A DNA stretch of 64,000 nucleotides, taken from the NCBI GenBank assembly GCA_001803205.1, contig MHBE01000011.1:61371-125370 (forward strand), in the 5' to 3' direction. Source of the DNA: Lentisphaerae bacterium GWF2_38_69 (GTDB lineage Bacteria; Verrucomicrobiota; Lentisphaeria; Victivallales; GWF2-38-69). Both the position numbers and the translations under genes were made by a program. Shown one piece after another: positions 43,992 through 53,490 of this stretch (position 1 is the stretch's first letter; the number at the start of each line of letters is the position of its first letter). The notes beneath the pieces were generated by a model. The model did no database searches and had not been told where the DNA came from. It saw nothing but the letters and a program-made list of their open reading frames with translations.

Positions 43992-44029
43992 CTAAATATA
44001 AAACCCAAATAATTCAAGGAGTTTAAACG

Positions 44030-44236
44030 ATGCCAAAGATGAAAACAAGAAAGTGCGCTGCAAAAAGGCTCAAGCAGACAGGCACTGGAAAAATTATGCG
44101 TAATAGAGCTGGAGCCAGACATATCCTTACCAAAAAGACTTCAAAGCGTAAGCGTCATCTGAGCGGAAGTATAGAAATAAAAGCTACAGAAATGTCAAGA
44201 ATAAAAGCCGCTCTTCCATACGGTTTGCCTAAATAA
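44030..44236 (+). CDS. rpmI: Ribosomal protein bL35
   Basis: 68 residues. 'MPKMKTRKCAAKRLKQTGTGKI' and 'RAGARHILTKKTSKRKRHL' are diagnostic. AAGGAGTTT precedes the ATG. The order infC-rpmI-rplT is conserved, and rpmI and rplT are translated together under L20 control in many bacteria. Confidence 0.97.
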   Translation: MPKMKTRKCAAKRLKQTGTGKIMRNRAGARHILTKKTSKRKRHLSGSIEIKATEMSRIKAALPYGLPK

Positions 44237-44255
44237 CTAAAGGAGTCAATTATAA

Positions 44256-44612
44256 ATGAGAACTAGATTTTCAGTACCATCCCGCAAAAGACGCAGGAGA
44301 GTTTTAGATAGAGCTAAAGGTTTCTACGGTGCAAGCAGCAAGCAGATAAGAACAGTATACGACGCTGTGACAAAAGCCGACTCACACGCTTATGTTGGCA
44401 GAAAACAGAAGAAACGCCAATATAGGAAACTTTGGACCATTCGTATAAATGCAGCATGCAGAGCTAATGACCTCAACTACAGCCAGTTTATCCATGGCTT
44501 AAAGCTTATCAAGTCAGACTTGAATAGAAAAATGGTTTCAGAAATGGCTATTCACGACCAGGAGGCATTCAACGCTCTTCTTCTCCAAGTGAAGGAAGCA
44601 CTTAAGAAGTAA
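44256..44612 (+). CDS. rplT: Ribosomal protein bL20
   Basis: 118 residues. 'RRVLDRAKGFYGASSKQIR', 'AYVGRKQKKRQYRKLWT' and 'INAACRANDLNYSQFIHGL' match the family throughout. It binds 23S rRNA early in assembly and acts as repressor of its operon. A strong terminator follows. Confidence 0.97.
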   Translation: MRTRFSVPSRKRRRRVLDRAKGFYGASSKQIRTVYDAVTKADSHAYVGRKQKKRQYRKLWTIRINAACRANDLNYSQFIHGLKLIKSDLNRKMVSEMAIHDQEAFNALLLQVKEALKK

Positions 44613-44643
44613 ATTCTTAAATATCGCATTACAAAATAGATAT

Positions 44644-44685
44644 AAGCCTTTGACAGATTTGAGAAGAATTTGTTAAAGGCTTTTT
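44644..44685 (+). terminator. Rho-independent terminator or pheS attenuator
   Basis: 12-base stem AAGCCTTTGACA/TGTTAAAGGCTT (one G-T pair) with a 15-base loop, followed by TTTTTAG. It separates rplT from pheS. No Phe-rich leader peptide was seen, so a plain terminator with readthrough or a promoter for pheS is more likely than classic attenuation. Confidence 0.75.
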
Positions 44686-44702
44686 AGTTATCGGGGCTAA
44701 TA

Positions 44703-45728
44703 ATGAGTATTGAAACAATAAAAAAAGAATCCGAACGGATACTCTCTAGACTTCATTCTGAAAAGTCAGATGTAATCACCAAAGAAAAACTTGAGAGTTT
44801 TAAGATAACATTTCTAGGAAGAAACGGAGAAATAACAGCTTTATCAGGAATGTTGGCTTCTATTGACAAGAGTCTGAAACCTGAAGCAGGCCGAATCCTT
44901 AACGAAACAAAGAAAGAAGTAGCATCAGAAATTGAAAGTTTATCTAATCAAATTGAAAGCGCTTCCATGTCTAATACTGAATTTGTTGATATCACACTGC
45001 CGGGAAGAGCATGGAAATATGGGAAAAAACATCCAATAACACAAACGATTGATGATTGCGTTGCTATTTTTAGAAGGATTGGATTTATTGTTGCTGATGG
45101 GCCTTGTATTGAGACGATTCATCATTGTTTTGATGCATTGAATACTCCAAAAGATCATCCATCAAGAGAAAAGAGTGATACTTTTTATTTTCCTGATGGA
45201 AGGCTCCTGAGAACTCAGACTTCGACTGTGCAGATAAGAGTGATGGAGTCTCAAGAGCCTCCTATTAGAATTATTGCTCCCGGTCCATGCTTTAGACCCG
45301 ATACTCCAGATGCTACTCATAGTGCGAACTTCTATCAGATAGAAGGCCTTTACATAGATAAAAATATATCTATGGCCGATCTGAAAAGCACTCTTATGTA
45401 TTTTGCTAGAGAACTTATGGGAGAAAATGTCCAGATTAGGTTTAGACCGCATTTCTTTCCATTTACAGAGCCAAGTGTCGAGTATGATTTTTCATGTATT
45501 ATGTGCGAAGGAAAAGGATGTAATGTGTGCAAGCGCTCGGGATGGCTAGAGATGGGCGGGGCAGGGATGGTTGATCCTAATGTTTTGAGAAATGTCGGAT
45601 GTGATCCGTCCATATGGTCAGGATTCGCATGGGGTATGGGAGTGGAGAGGATCGCCATGATCCGGCACAGAATAAATGACATCAGATACTTTTACGATAA
45701 TGATGTCAGATTTCTTAATCAGTTTTAA
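44703..45728 (+). CDS. pheS: Phenylalanyl-tRNA synthetase alpha subunit
   Basis: 341 residues. The N-terminal coiled coil leads to the class II catalytic core: 'HPITQTIDDCVAIFRRIGF', 'DHPSREKSDTFYF' (motif 2), 'LRTQTSTVQIRVMESQEPP' and 'WSGFAWGMGVERIAMIRHRI' (motif 3). It forms an alpha2-beta2 enzyme with pheT, 14 bases downstream. Confidence 0.97.
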   Translation: MSIETIKKESERILSRLHSEKSDVITKEKLESFKITFLGRNGEITALSGMLASIDKSLKPEAGRILNETKKEVASEIESLSNQIESASMSNTEFVDITLPGRAWKYGKKHPITQTIDDCVAIFRRIGFIVADGPCIETIHHCFDALNTPKDHPSREKSDTFYFPDGRLLRTQTSTVQIRVMESQEPPIRIIAPGPCFRPDTPDATHSANFYQIEGLYIDKNISMADLKSTLMYFARELMGENVQIRFRPHFFPFTEPSVEYDFSCIMCEGKGCNVCKRSGWLEMGGAGMVDPNVLRNVGCDPSIWSGFAWGMGVERIAMIRHRINDIRYFYDNDVRFLNQF

Positions 45729-45742
45729 TCAGGAGGCATGAT

Positions 45743-48148
45743 ATGAAGATTTCTTATAACTGGCTTTCCAGATACATCGATATTCCATATTCTCCTGAAG
45801 AACTTGTTGAAAGGTTGACAATGGTTGGAGTGGAAGTGGAATCTTTTTTAAAGATTAATATCATACCGGATCAGATCGTTGTAGGCGAGATACTTGAAAG
45901 GAACAAACATCCTAATGCCGATAAACTATCAGTATGTAAAGTAACTAATGGCAAGGAAATATTGCAGATTGTTTGTGGAGCTCCGAACTGCGATGAAGGA
46001 AAGAAAGTTCCTCTTGCTCAAATTGGGACTGTTTTCAAAAATTCGGATGGATCTGATTTTAAGATTAAAGAAGCTAAGCTAAGAGGCGTAGAATCATTTG
46101 GAATGCTATGCAGTTCAAAAGAATTAGGTATCTCTTTAGAGTCATCTGGACTGATGGAACTTGATGCAAAATTGGATGTTGGCAGACCAATAAATCAAAT
46201 ATTCACGCCAGATACTGTCTATGAGCTTGAGATCACCTCCAATCGTCCCGACTGGAACTCTTTTATTAGTATCGCAAGAGAGATTAGAGCTTTGTCCGGC
46301 AATGAAATAAAGTATCCAGCAATTCATCTTGAAAATAGTCCAGTATCCTCTACCCCATCAGTAAAAATAGATGATTATGACGGATGCCCCAAGTATACTG
46401 CAAGGATCATCAGGGATGTAAAAATCGATCAAAGCCCGAAGTGGCTTAAAGATGCATTAATCAGTATCGGCTTAAGGCCAATAAATAATATTGTTGATAT
46501 CACAAATTTTGTTTTATTTGAAACCGGCCAGCCACTTCATGCATTTGATTTGGATAGACTTGAAGGAGGGTGCATAAAAGTAAGAAGAGCGTACGATGGA
46601 GAAAGAATTGTTGCTATTGATGAGAAAACTTATGAACTAAAAACAGACTATCTCGTCATCTCAGACGCGTCTAAACCTCAGGCGATTGCGGGAGTGATGG
46701 GAGGAATAGATAGCGGCATTACGAATGAGACTGTAAATGTTCTTCTTGAGAGCGCATACTTTAATCCTCAGATAGTGAAAAAGGCATCAAGAGAGCTCTC
46801 TCTTTTCTCAGCCTCTTCATATAGATTTGAGAGAGGAGTCGATTGCCAGATGGTTAACAAAGCCAGTGATAGGGCAGCGTCTTTAATTCTTGAACTTGCC
46901 GGAGGAAGAATTGATTCGGAGCTTGGGATTATATCCGATGAAACAAAACTTCCAAAACCATTTGTGGTCAGATGCAGTTTTAAACGAATAAGGAATCTTA
47001 TCGGTGTAGATATTACAGATGAAAAAATGATAGATATCCTCAGGAAACTTGATCTAATTGTAGAGAATATTAATGATGATTCTTTTGAAGTGTCTGGAAG
47101 AACTTTTAGACTGGATATCGAGAGAGAAGCAGATGTCGCGGAAGAGATATCCAGAATATATGGTTTAGATAAAATTATTTCATCTGATATTAATCTAAAG
47201 ATCGTCTCATCCTTCAAAAATGATACATATCAATACATAGAAACAATCAGAAATAATATGATATCTCTTGGCCTTACAGAGTGTCTTAATTATACATTAA
47301 TAGATAAGAAGACTGTAACAAAGGATGGCTTCTATGCAGAGGAGAATCTTTTAGAAGTGATCAATCCGATAAGTTCAGAAAATTCAATTCTCAGACCATC
47401 TCTGTTCTTTGGAATCTTCAAGTCTCTTATCAGGAATGTATCATATAACAATCACGACCTCTCACTCTTTGAGATTGGAAAAACTTACTCTGCTGATAAG
47501 AGTAGGAACGAAGAATCTTACTCTTCATTCATCCTCCTGAGTGGCAGAAGACATCCTGAGATGTATTCTGAAGAAAAAAAAGAAATATATGAACTTTTTG
47601 ATATTAAAGGGCTTGTTGAATCTTTGATGGATTCTCTCCAGATAAAGAGTTACTCTGTTCATAGCATCCAATCTAAACTGTTCAAAGTCGGAACAGCTAT
47701 ACAATATATGATCGGTAATGATATTTTGCTTACATTAGGAGAGATAGCTGATTCATTCACAAAAGGAATGAGAATCAGATATCCTGTTTATGGCGCTCAG
47801 ATAGAACTAGATAAAATTGTGGAAATCATGAAAAATAGAAGTGTGATCAGATATCAGCCGACACCTGTCTATCCATCAACGACAAGAGACATAGCTTTGT
47901 GCTGCGATGAAAATATGGAGAACGCTACCATAATAGACTGCATCAAATCAGTCAAAAACGAAATCATTGAAAATGTAGAGCTTTTCGATCTTTATCATGA
48001 TAAGTCTCTTGGATCCAGAAAAAAGAGCATGGCATACTCCATAACTTATAGGAGTTCAGATAGGACTTTAACAGATGATGAAGTAAATAAAACACAAGAG
48101 AAAATAAGATCTGAATTAGTATCCAAATTGTCTGTAGAACTCAGATAA
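45743..48148 (+). CDS. pheT: Phenylalanyl-tRNA synthetase beta subunit
   Basis: 801 residues, full length. The N-terminal tRNA-binding domain ('VVGEILERNKHPNADKLSVCKV') is followed by the B3/B4 editing region ('ITSNRPDWNSFISIAREI', 'YDGCPKYTARIIRDVKI'), the B5 domain, the catalytic-like core, and the C-terminal ferredoxin-fold anticodon-binding domain ('YPSTTRDIALCCDE', 'ENVELFDLYHD'). It edits Tyr mischarging. AGGAGGC precedes the ATG. A strong terminator ends the operon. Confidence 0.97.
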   Translation: MKISYNWLSRYIDIPYSPEELVERLTMVGVEVESFLKINIIPDQIVVGEILERNKHPNADKLSVCKVTNGKEILQIVCGAPNCDEGKKVPLAQIGTVFKNSDGSDFKIKEAKLRGVESFGMLCSSKELGISLESSGLMELDAKLDVGRPINQIFTPDTVYELEITSNRPDWNSFISIAREIRALSGNEIKYPAIHLENSPVSSTPSVKIDDYDGCPKYTARIIRDVKIDQSPKWLKDALISIGLRPINNIVDITNFVLFETGQPLHAFDLDRLEGGCIKVRRAYDGERIVAIDEKTYELKTDYLVISDASKPQAIAGVMGGIDSGITNETVNVLLESAYFNPQIVKKASRELSLFSASSYRFERGVDCQMVNKASDRAASLILELAGGRIDSELGIISDETKLPKPFVVRCSFKRIRNLIGVDITDEKMIDILRKLDLIVENINDDSFEVSGRTFRLDIEREADVAEEISRIYGLDKIISSDINLKIVSSFKNDTYQYIETIRNNMISLGLTECLNYTLIDKKTVTKDGFYAEENLLEVINPISSENSILRPSLFFGIFKSLIRNVSYNNHDLSLFEIGKTYSADKSRNEESYSSFILLSGRRHPEMYSEEKKEIYELFDIKGLVESLMDSLQIKSYSVHSIQSKLFKVGTAIQYMIGNDILLTLGEIADSFTKGMRIRYPVYGAQIELDKIVEIMKNRSVIRYQPTPVYPSTTRDIALCCDENMENATIIDCIKSVKNEIIENVELFDLYHDKSLGSRKKSMAYSITYRSSDRTLTDDEVNKTQEKIRSELVSKLSVELR

Positions 48149-48174
48149 TCCATCTTCAAAAATAGATTGATTAG

Positions 48175-48221
48175 GAAGACCAGGATGCGTTTTTATACCG
48201 CTTCCTGGTCTTCTTTTTTTT
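48175..48221 (+). terminator. Rho-independent terminator after pheT
   Basis: 11-base perfect stem GAAGACCAGGA/TCCTGGTCTTC with a 17-base loop containing an inner GCG/CGC pairing, then eight T. Confidence 0.9.
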
Positions 48222-48285
48222 AATCCAAAGCACTGCCTGTATTCAGAAAAATTAAAAATATTCAAGAAATCTATCGTCTTGCGTA

Positions 48286-48340
48286 TTGTGGAAAATTTTT
48301 ATTTAGGGTAAAATAGTTGATAAAAGGTGAATAAAGGTGA
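48286..48340 (+). promoter_or_regulatory. mraZ promoter with 10-base tandem repeats (putative MraZ operator)
   Basis: TTGTGG (48286-48291) and TAAAAT (48309-48314) are 17 bases apart. From 48301 to 48340, four 10-base units end in GGGTA, GTTGA, GGTGA and GGTGA at exact 10-base steps, the last two nearly identical (AAAGGTGA). MraZ is known to repress its own operon by binding tandem TGGG-type repeats with 10-base spacing. The last repeat also contains the GTG start and a ribosome-binding sequence. The operator role is inferred. Confidence 0.5.
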
Positions 48341-48825
48341 ACATGGAAGGCAATAGTAGCAACAACGCAATCGAGACTCTCTATGCAGGTGAATTTACGC
48401 ACTCCATGGATTCACAGCGTCGTGTTGCTATTCCAAGTGAATGGAGAGCGAAAGATGGGGATAACAGGTTTTATGTTCTTCCGGGCAGGCATAATGCTGT
48501 GCAGTTGATGCCGTATCATACATTTAAGAGCATGGCAGAGAGACTGAAAAAGGTCTCAAGTGTAGATCCCAAAGCATCGCTGGCTCTTGCTAAATTGGGT
48601 GCAAGTTCAAGAGAATGTCTTCCTGATAAACAGGGAAGAGTTCATATTCCAGAACAACTACTTGAACATGCCCAGATTAAAAGGGGCAGTGATGTTGACA
48701 GTGAACTTGTAATGGTGGGAGTATTCAACAGCATTCAGATATGGTCGACTGCTAATTGGAGCAGACAACAGATGAGCTATGAAGAAATGCTTGATGTTGT
48801 CCAATCAATAGATGAAATAAAATAA
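48337..48825 (+). CDS. mraZ: Transcriptional regulator MraZ
   Basis: 162 residues. Two AbrB-like swapped-hairpin domains are visible, each with a DxxxR motif: 'HSMDSQRRVAIPSEWR' (Asp/Arg about 23-27) and 'CLPDKQGRVHIPEQLL' (about 95-100). MraZ forms a ring and binds repeats upstream of its own gene to repress the division cluster. The start is GTG 48337 or ATG 48343, both after AAAGGTGA. It is longer than E. coli MraZ (152), with a short N-terminal extension. Confidence 0.92.
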   Translation: MNMEGNSSNNAIETLYAGEFTHSMDSQRRVAIPSEWRAKDGDNRFYVLPGRHNAVQLMPYHTFKSMAERLKKVSSVDPKASLALAKLGASSRECLPDKQGRVHIPEQLLEHAQIKRGSDVDSELVMVGVFNSIQIWSTANWSRQQMSYEEMLDVVQSIDEIK

Positions 48826-48867
48826 ATCCTATTGTTTAGAGAATTAACAAAATAGTGAGCATGAATC

Positions 48868-49818
48868 ATGGATCAAGAACAGCTAAACATCAGACATACC
48901 CCAGTGATGCTTCATGAGGTTTTGGAGCATTTGATACCTGCTGAAGGGAATATCAGAGTTATCGATGGGACACTAGGATTTGGAGGACATTGTGAAGCAA
49001 TACTTAAACATAATTCTGCGGCTATAGTACTTGGTTTGGACAGAGACTCTGAAGCAATAGAGTCATCACAACATAGATTTGGCATGATGGAAGACAGAGT
49101 AATCATTCACAAGGCAAAGTTCAGTGAAATGTCTGATGTAGCTTACGCGATAGGATGGGAAAAAGTAGATGCGATACTTTTAGACATCGGAGTATCATCT
49201 GTCCAAATAGATGAAGGATACAGAGGTTTTTCCTTCAGAAAGAATGGTCCACTTGACATGAGAATGGATGCTTCACAGGATACGACAGCAGCAAAAATTC
49301 TTAATCGAAAAAGCATTGAAGAGCTTACTGCGATTTTTAGAAACTATGGAGAGATAGATGGTGCGATGAAACTTGCAAGAGCGATAGTTTCAAGAAGAAC
49401 GACAAGAAGCTGGGCATCAACTGAAGAGTTCTCTCAATTGTGCGAAGATGTGGTACCAAGTCCAAGAAGGAATGCCCCACCTGTTTCAACTCTCTGCTTC
49501 CAGGCTTTAAGAATAGCTGTTAATGATGAATTAATTCAGCTTGAAAAAGCAGTTGAGAAGGGGATATCTATTTTGAATAAAGGTGGACGCATAGGAGTGA
49601 TAAGTTATCACTCACTTGAGGACAGAATTGTAAAAAATATTTTTCGAAGAGAATCGACTGATTGTTTATGTTCCAAGAAATTACCTATATGCAGATGTGG
49701 TCACAAAGCATCAATAAAACTTGTGACAAAGAAACCATTAGAGCCTTCTCAAACGGAAATAATCAACAATAGAAGAGCTGCGGCTGCCAAATTCAGAATA
49801 GCTGAAAAGATTACTTAA
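48868..49818 (+). CDS. rsmH: 16S rRNA (cytosine-1402-N4)-methyltransferase
   Basis: 316 residues. It modifies C1402 in the ribosomal P site. 'HTPVMLHEVLEHLIP', 'DGTLGFGGHCEAIL' (SAM site), 'GVSSVQIDEGYRGFSFR' and 'PLDMRMD' are typical, as is the C-terminal 'VISYHSLEDRIVKNIF'. Second gene of the mraZ cluster, 42 bases after mraZ. Confidence 0.96.
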   Translation: MDQEQLNIRHTPVMLHEVLEHLIPAEGNIRVIDGTLGFGGHCEAILKHNSAAIVLGLDRDSEAIESSQHRFGMMEDRVIIHKAKFSEMSDVAYAIGWEKVDAILLDIGVSSVQIDEGYRGFSFRKNGPLDMRMDASQDTTAAKILNRKSIEELTAIFRNYGEIDGAMKLARAIVSRRTTRSWASTEEFSQLCEDVVPSPRRNAPPVSTLCFQALRIAVNDELIQLEKAVEKGISILNKGGRIGVISYHSLEDRIVKNIFRRESTDCLCSKKLPICRCGHKASIKLVTKKPLEPSQTEIINNRRAAAAKFRIAEKIT

Positions 49819-49848
49819 ACCAGGGTTATTATAAGGAGTTGGATTCAG

Positions 49849-50280
49849 ATGAATCTAAGGGCCAGGAAAAGCACTCTCAGGCGTGACCTGAAAGAAAATA
49901 AAAAAGGGAATAATATATTTGTTAAGGTCGTGATATATTTGGCTGTAATTGCGGCATTAATATTGGGTGTGTTTGGATCTGCTGTATATTTCAATGGACA
50001 GAGTCAGAGACTCAATAGAGAGATAGCTGTAAACGAAACCGAAATATATAAGCTTGACAGGGAAATACAGAATCTAAAGTTTTCAATAGAAATAAAAAGC
50101 AAGAGAGACTATATTTTTGAGAAGATAGCTCAGAATAATTTAGGACTCCGTCCTGCAGATCCCAATCAAATAGTCAAATTAATTCCTTCCGTGTACGATT
50201 TTAAAAATGAAACTTTCAAGGCAAAGAAAATTGCGTATTCCGCTAAAAATCCAAAGAACACGAAAATTGTCAGCGATTAG
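49849..50280 (+). CDS. ftsL: Cell division protein FtsL-like
   Basis: 143 residues. A basic N-terminus precedes one transmembrane segment (VVIYLAVIAALILGVFGSAVYF, given here in part) and a periplasmic coiled coil (about 50-90). FtsL sequences are poorly conserved; the call rests on size, topology and the position between rsmH and ftsI. It would recruit septal synthase components with FtsB and FtsQ. Confidence 0.75.
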   Translation: MNLRARKSTLRRDLKENKKGNNIFVKVVIYLAVIAALILGVFGSAVYFNGQSQRLNREIAVNETEIYKLDREIQNLKFSIEIKSKRDYIFEKIAQNNLGLRPADPNQIVKLIPSVYDFKNETFKAKKIAYSAKNPKNTKIVSD

Positions 50281-50308
50281 CAAGCTTAATGCAAAATGTT
50301 AAAAAATT

Positions 50309-52072
50309 ATGGGTCGTAAAAGTTTCTTAATTAAGATACTAACTATCACGATCATAATCATTTCTCTTTTTGTCTACCTTATTGCCCATTTGTATTATCT
50401 TCAAATAGATCAACACAAAGAACTATATGAGAAGGCTAAAAAGAAATATACTGCTGTCAAAAAAATGAAGGGTTCGAGAGGGGAAATATATGACAGAGAA
50501 GGCAATCTGCTTGTAGGAAACATTCCCTGTGTTGATGTCAGAGCAGACCCTAACCTTATAGGCGACAAGTACGAATCCAAAAAAACCGCAAGATTTTTTG
50601 CATCAAAATTAAAAATTCCTTATGGCAAGCTTCTAGAAAGATTTAACAGAAAAAAGATAGACGAAAAGGAAATACATGAAGTAATAATTAAAAACCAAAT
50701 ATCTCTGGATGAAGCAAATTATTTAAAAGAAGAGATCAAGAAAAAGAAAATAAAAGGGATTTTCTTTTTTGACAGCACCAAGAGATATTACCCTAAAGAT
50801 GAACTGCTTTCTAATGTGCTAGGATTTATAAATTCAGATGATGTGGATTCCATACCGATTTCAGGCATTGAAAGTGCTTATAATAGTATTCTTTCTCCGG
50901 CGCAATCAAATTTGACCGTATATGAAAGAACAAGAGACGGTATTCCTCTTTCCTATGGCAATAACCGTTTTGAAGACAAGAAAGAAGGGGATAACATTTA
51001 TCTTACAATACATGAACCTCTTCAGTCGATTCTCGAGGAAGAACTGGACAAGCTTATGGAAAAATGGAAACCCAAAACCGTTTATGCGGTTATGGTTGAA
51101 CCCAGTACCGGCTCCATAATTGCAATGGGACAGAGACCTTCTTTCAATCCCAATAACAGAGCAAGCATGGACACGGATAATTGGCAGAATAAGATTGTTA
51201 CTCAAGGATTTGAACCTGGTTCTATAATGAAACCTCTTGTTATAGCCAAGGCATTGGATTCAGGAGTTATGAAGCAAAGTACAATATTTGACTGTGAGAA
51301 AGGAAGATGGTTTTATGCAGGAAAAATACTCAGGGATTCTCATCCTTATGAGAAGTTGACTGTAGCTGAAATAATACAAAAATCAAGTAATATTGGAACA
51401 GCCAAGATAGCTTTAGAATTAGGGAAGAAAGAGCTTTACGATCTATTTGTTGATTATGGATTCGGACAGGAAACAGGATTGCCTTTTGATCCTGAAGCAA
51501 CTGGTATATTAAGAAAATACGAGAAATGGGATAGTTTATCAGTTACCAGGTTTCCGATTGGACAGGGGATTTTAACCACACCAGTTCAGATATTAAGTGC
51601 ATACACAGCTCTGGCAAACGGGGGAGTGAGAATGAAACTCAGGATCGTTGATAAAATTGAAAGCAGCGATAATGGTAAATTATATAATTTTCCTATAAAA
51701 AAAGGAGAGAGGATATTTAGTGAAGAAACGGCAACAGAAATAGTGGAAATGATGAAATTGGTTACAGAAACAGGAGGTACTGCTACGAAGGCTCATATTC
51801 CGGGTTTCAAAGTAGCCGGAAAAACTGGTACTGCCCAGAAATGGGTAAATGGAGAATATTCGCATTCTCAATTTGTTGCAAGTTTTATAGGATTTGTACC
51901 TGCTGATAATCCTGCATTCGTTCTGCTTGTATCTCTTGATGAGCCGCAGGGAGCGAGTTATGGTGGTATAGTTTCAGCTCCTGCTTTTGCCCAGATTGCT
52001 GAAAAGGCTTTGAAATATATGGATATAATGCCTACTGAGGCTCTAGATGCCAATACTGCTAAAAATCAATAA
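50309..52072 (+). CDS. ftsI: Septal peptidoglycan transpeptidase (FtsI/PBP3 family)
   Basis: 587 residues. A single N-terminal membrane segment (about 7-28) leads to the pedestal domain and the transpeptidase domain. The active-site motifs are 'GSIMKPLV' (S-x-x-K, catalytic Ser), 'SSNIGT' (SxN) and 'VAGKTGTAQKW' (KTG). It crosslinks peptidoglycan at the septum. The gene ends the cluster: the next gene lies on the other strand, so murE, murF and mraY are absent from here. Confidence 0.94.
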   Translation: MGRKSFLIKILTITIIIISLFVYLIAHLYYLQIDQHKELYEKAKKKYTAVKKMKGSRGEIYDREGNLLVGNIPCVDVRADPNLIGDKYESKKTARFFASKLKIPYGKLLERFNRKKIDEKEIHEVIIKNQISLDEANYLKEEIKKKKIKGIFFFDSTKRYYPKDELLSNVLGFINSDDVDSIPISGIESAYNSILSPAQSNLTVYERTRDGIPLSYGNNRFEDKKEGDNIYLTIHEPLQSILEEELDKLMEKWKPKTVYAVMVEPSTGSIIAMGQRPSFNPNNRASMDTDNWQNKIVTQGFEPGSIMKPLVIAKALDSGVMKQSTIFDCEKGRWFYAGKILRDSHPYEKLTVAEIIQKSSNIGTAKIALELGKKELYDLFVDYGFGQETGLPFDPEATGILRKYEKWDSLSVTRFPIGQGILTTPVQILSAYTALANGGVRMKLRIVDKIESSDNGKLYNFPIKKGERIFSEETATEIVEMMKLVTETGGTATKAHIPGFKVAGKTGTAQKWVNGEYSHSQFVASFIGFVPADNPAFVLLVSLDEPQGASYGGIVSAPAFAQIAEKALKYMDIMPTEALDANTAKNQ

Positions 52073-52123
52073 TATTATGATTTGATGGGATATATCGCTT
52101 AATGCGGAATAATGACGAAAAGC

Positions 52124-53425
52124 TCAGATATCTTTGATCAATAAATTGAGTTCTGAATTTTCCTGAAGAGCTTCTAGTTTTTTCAGAAGAGAGTCAAATT
52201 TTTCACTTTGGGCGTAAGGGAAATTGAGAGTTTCCTTATAATTAAGAAGTTCCAGCTTTGAAATGACATATCTTACAGAGATAGTAGTAATACATTTTGA
52301 AGGCTGGTAACCCTGGGAAGTATTACTATTCGTGCTAACAGGCGAGATGATCTTGGCAGAAACCAAACTATTAAGGATTTCTCCTGTGAGATTGTAGGGA
52401 AGTTGTAGTTTTGTTGAGAGTTCTTTTGCGTTCATCGCGGTATCTTTTACCTTGAAGTTATCAACTATTGCTTTCATGGTCATAAGTGCCAATATTTTTC
52501 TTTGGCGGAAACTTATATTTTTTATCGAGTAATCAAATTCGTGAAGTTCAATTGTGTCAATATAAAATGAGAGCTGGGCTCCGGCAAGGACTATAATCCA
52601 GTTTGCCTGAACCCAGAGAAGGAATAGAGGCAAAGCTGCAAAAGTTCCGTAAATGCCATTATATTTGGTTATAAATAGTTGGAGGTCAAAATATGTAAAC
52701 TGAATTATATTGAAGATAGTTCCAACTATTATTGCAGGAATTATGGCTGAAGTGAGCTTCATTTTGGAGTAGGGCATAATCCTGTAAACGAAAGTAAGAA
52801 GGATCCATATGGCAAGATGAGAGAAAATAGTCGGGAAGAGAATGATTATATATTTTGGAAGATAGTTGTTTACTCTCATATCTGATGAAAGAAAAGCCGT
52901 AAAACTTGCTGAAACTACCAGTAGAATAGGGCAGATGAAAAACATAGAGAGATAGTCTGTGACTTTCCTTAGAAATATTCTGCCCTGCTTGACCCTCCAT
53001 ATTTCATTGAAAGCATTTTCAATATTGCTGAAGAGTTTGATTATTGTCCATAGAAGAAGGATAACGCCAATTCCAGCAATAAGCCCTCCGGCTGTTCTTG
53101 ATAGAAGATTTTCGGAGAAAGTAAGAATTTTATCCAATACTTGCTGCTGGTTTTTGAGTATATCCATCAATTCCAGCCTGAGCTTATCTTCAAGTCCAAA
53201 ACCTTTAGCAATCGCAAACGCCAAAGCTGCTACAGGAACTACAGAAAAAACAGTGTAAAAAGTAAGGGCTGAAGCTTTGAGATAACAATTATTCTCTCTG
53301 AAACCTCTTATTGTAAGCGCAATTATCTTGTATATCCTGATAAAAAGAGTTTTGATTTTTTTCCCTTCAGTTTCAGAATACTGCCAGATATCCTGTGATA
53401 AGGTTCTATAAAATTTCTTAAACAT
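52124..53425 (-). CDS. YihY/BrkB family membrane protein
   Basis: 433 residues. The membrane part (about 40-290) has six segments, with 'ASALTFYTVFSVVPVAALAFAIAKGFG' and 'NIENAFNEIWRVKQGR' (in parts) as family marks and 'LPLFLLWVQANWIIVLAGAQLSF' at the end. The C-terminal 130 residues look like a winged-helix domain ('VKDTAMNAKELSTKLQLPYNLTGEILNSL'), which occurs in a subset of the family. The old name ribonuclease BN is wrong. Function is unknown. Confidence 0.85.
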   Translation of the reverse strand: MFKKFYRTLSQDIWQYSETEGKKIKTLFIRIYKIIALTIRGFRENNCYLKASALTFYTVFSVVPVAALAFAIAKGFGLEDKLRLELMDILKNQQQVLDKILTFSENLLSRTAGGLIAGIGVILLLWTIIKLFSNIENAFNEIWRVKQGRIFLRKVTDYLSMFFICPILLVVSASFTAFLSSDMRVNNYLPKYIIILFPTIFSHLAIWILLTFVYRIMPYSKMKLTSAIIPAIIVGTIFNIIQFTYFDLQLFITKYNGIYGTFAALPLFLLWVQANWIIVLAGAQLSFYIDTIELHEFDYSIKNISFRQRKILALMTMKAIVDNFKVKDTAMNAKELSTKLQLPYNLTGEILNSLVSAKIISPVSTNSNTSQGYQPSKCITTISVRYVISKLELLNYKETLNFPYAQSEKFDSLLKKLEALQENSELNLLIKDI

Positions 53426-53490
53426 AGTTTTATCCTAGTCTGGTTTTCAGTTTTAGAATTCGGCTATCTAAGCGAAAATATTTTTTGGTA

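Noticed and set aside
44644..44700. Classic pheS attenuator with Phe-rich leader peptide
   Set aside because: No leader peptide with consecutive Phe codons precedes the hairpin, so it is treated as a terminator.
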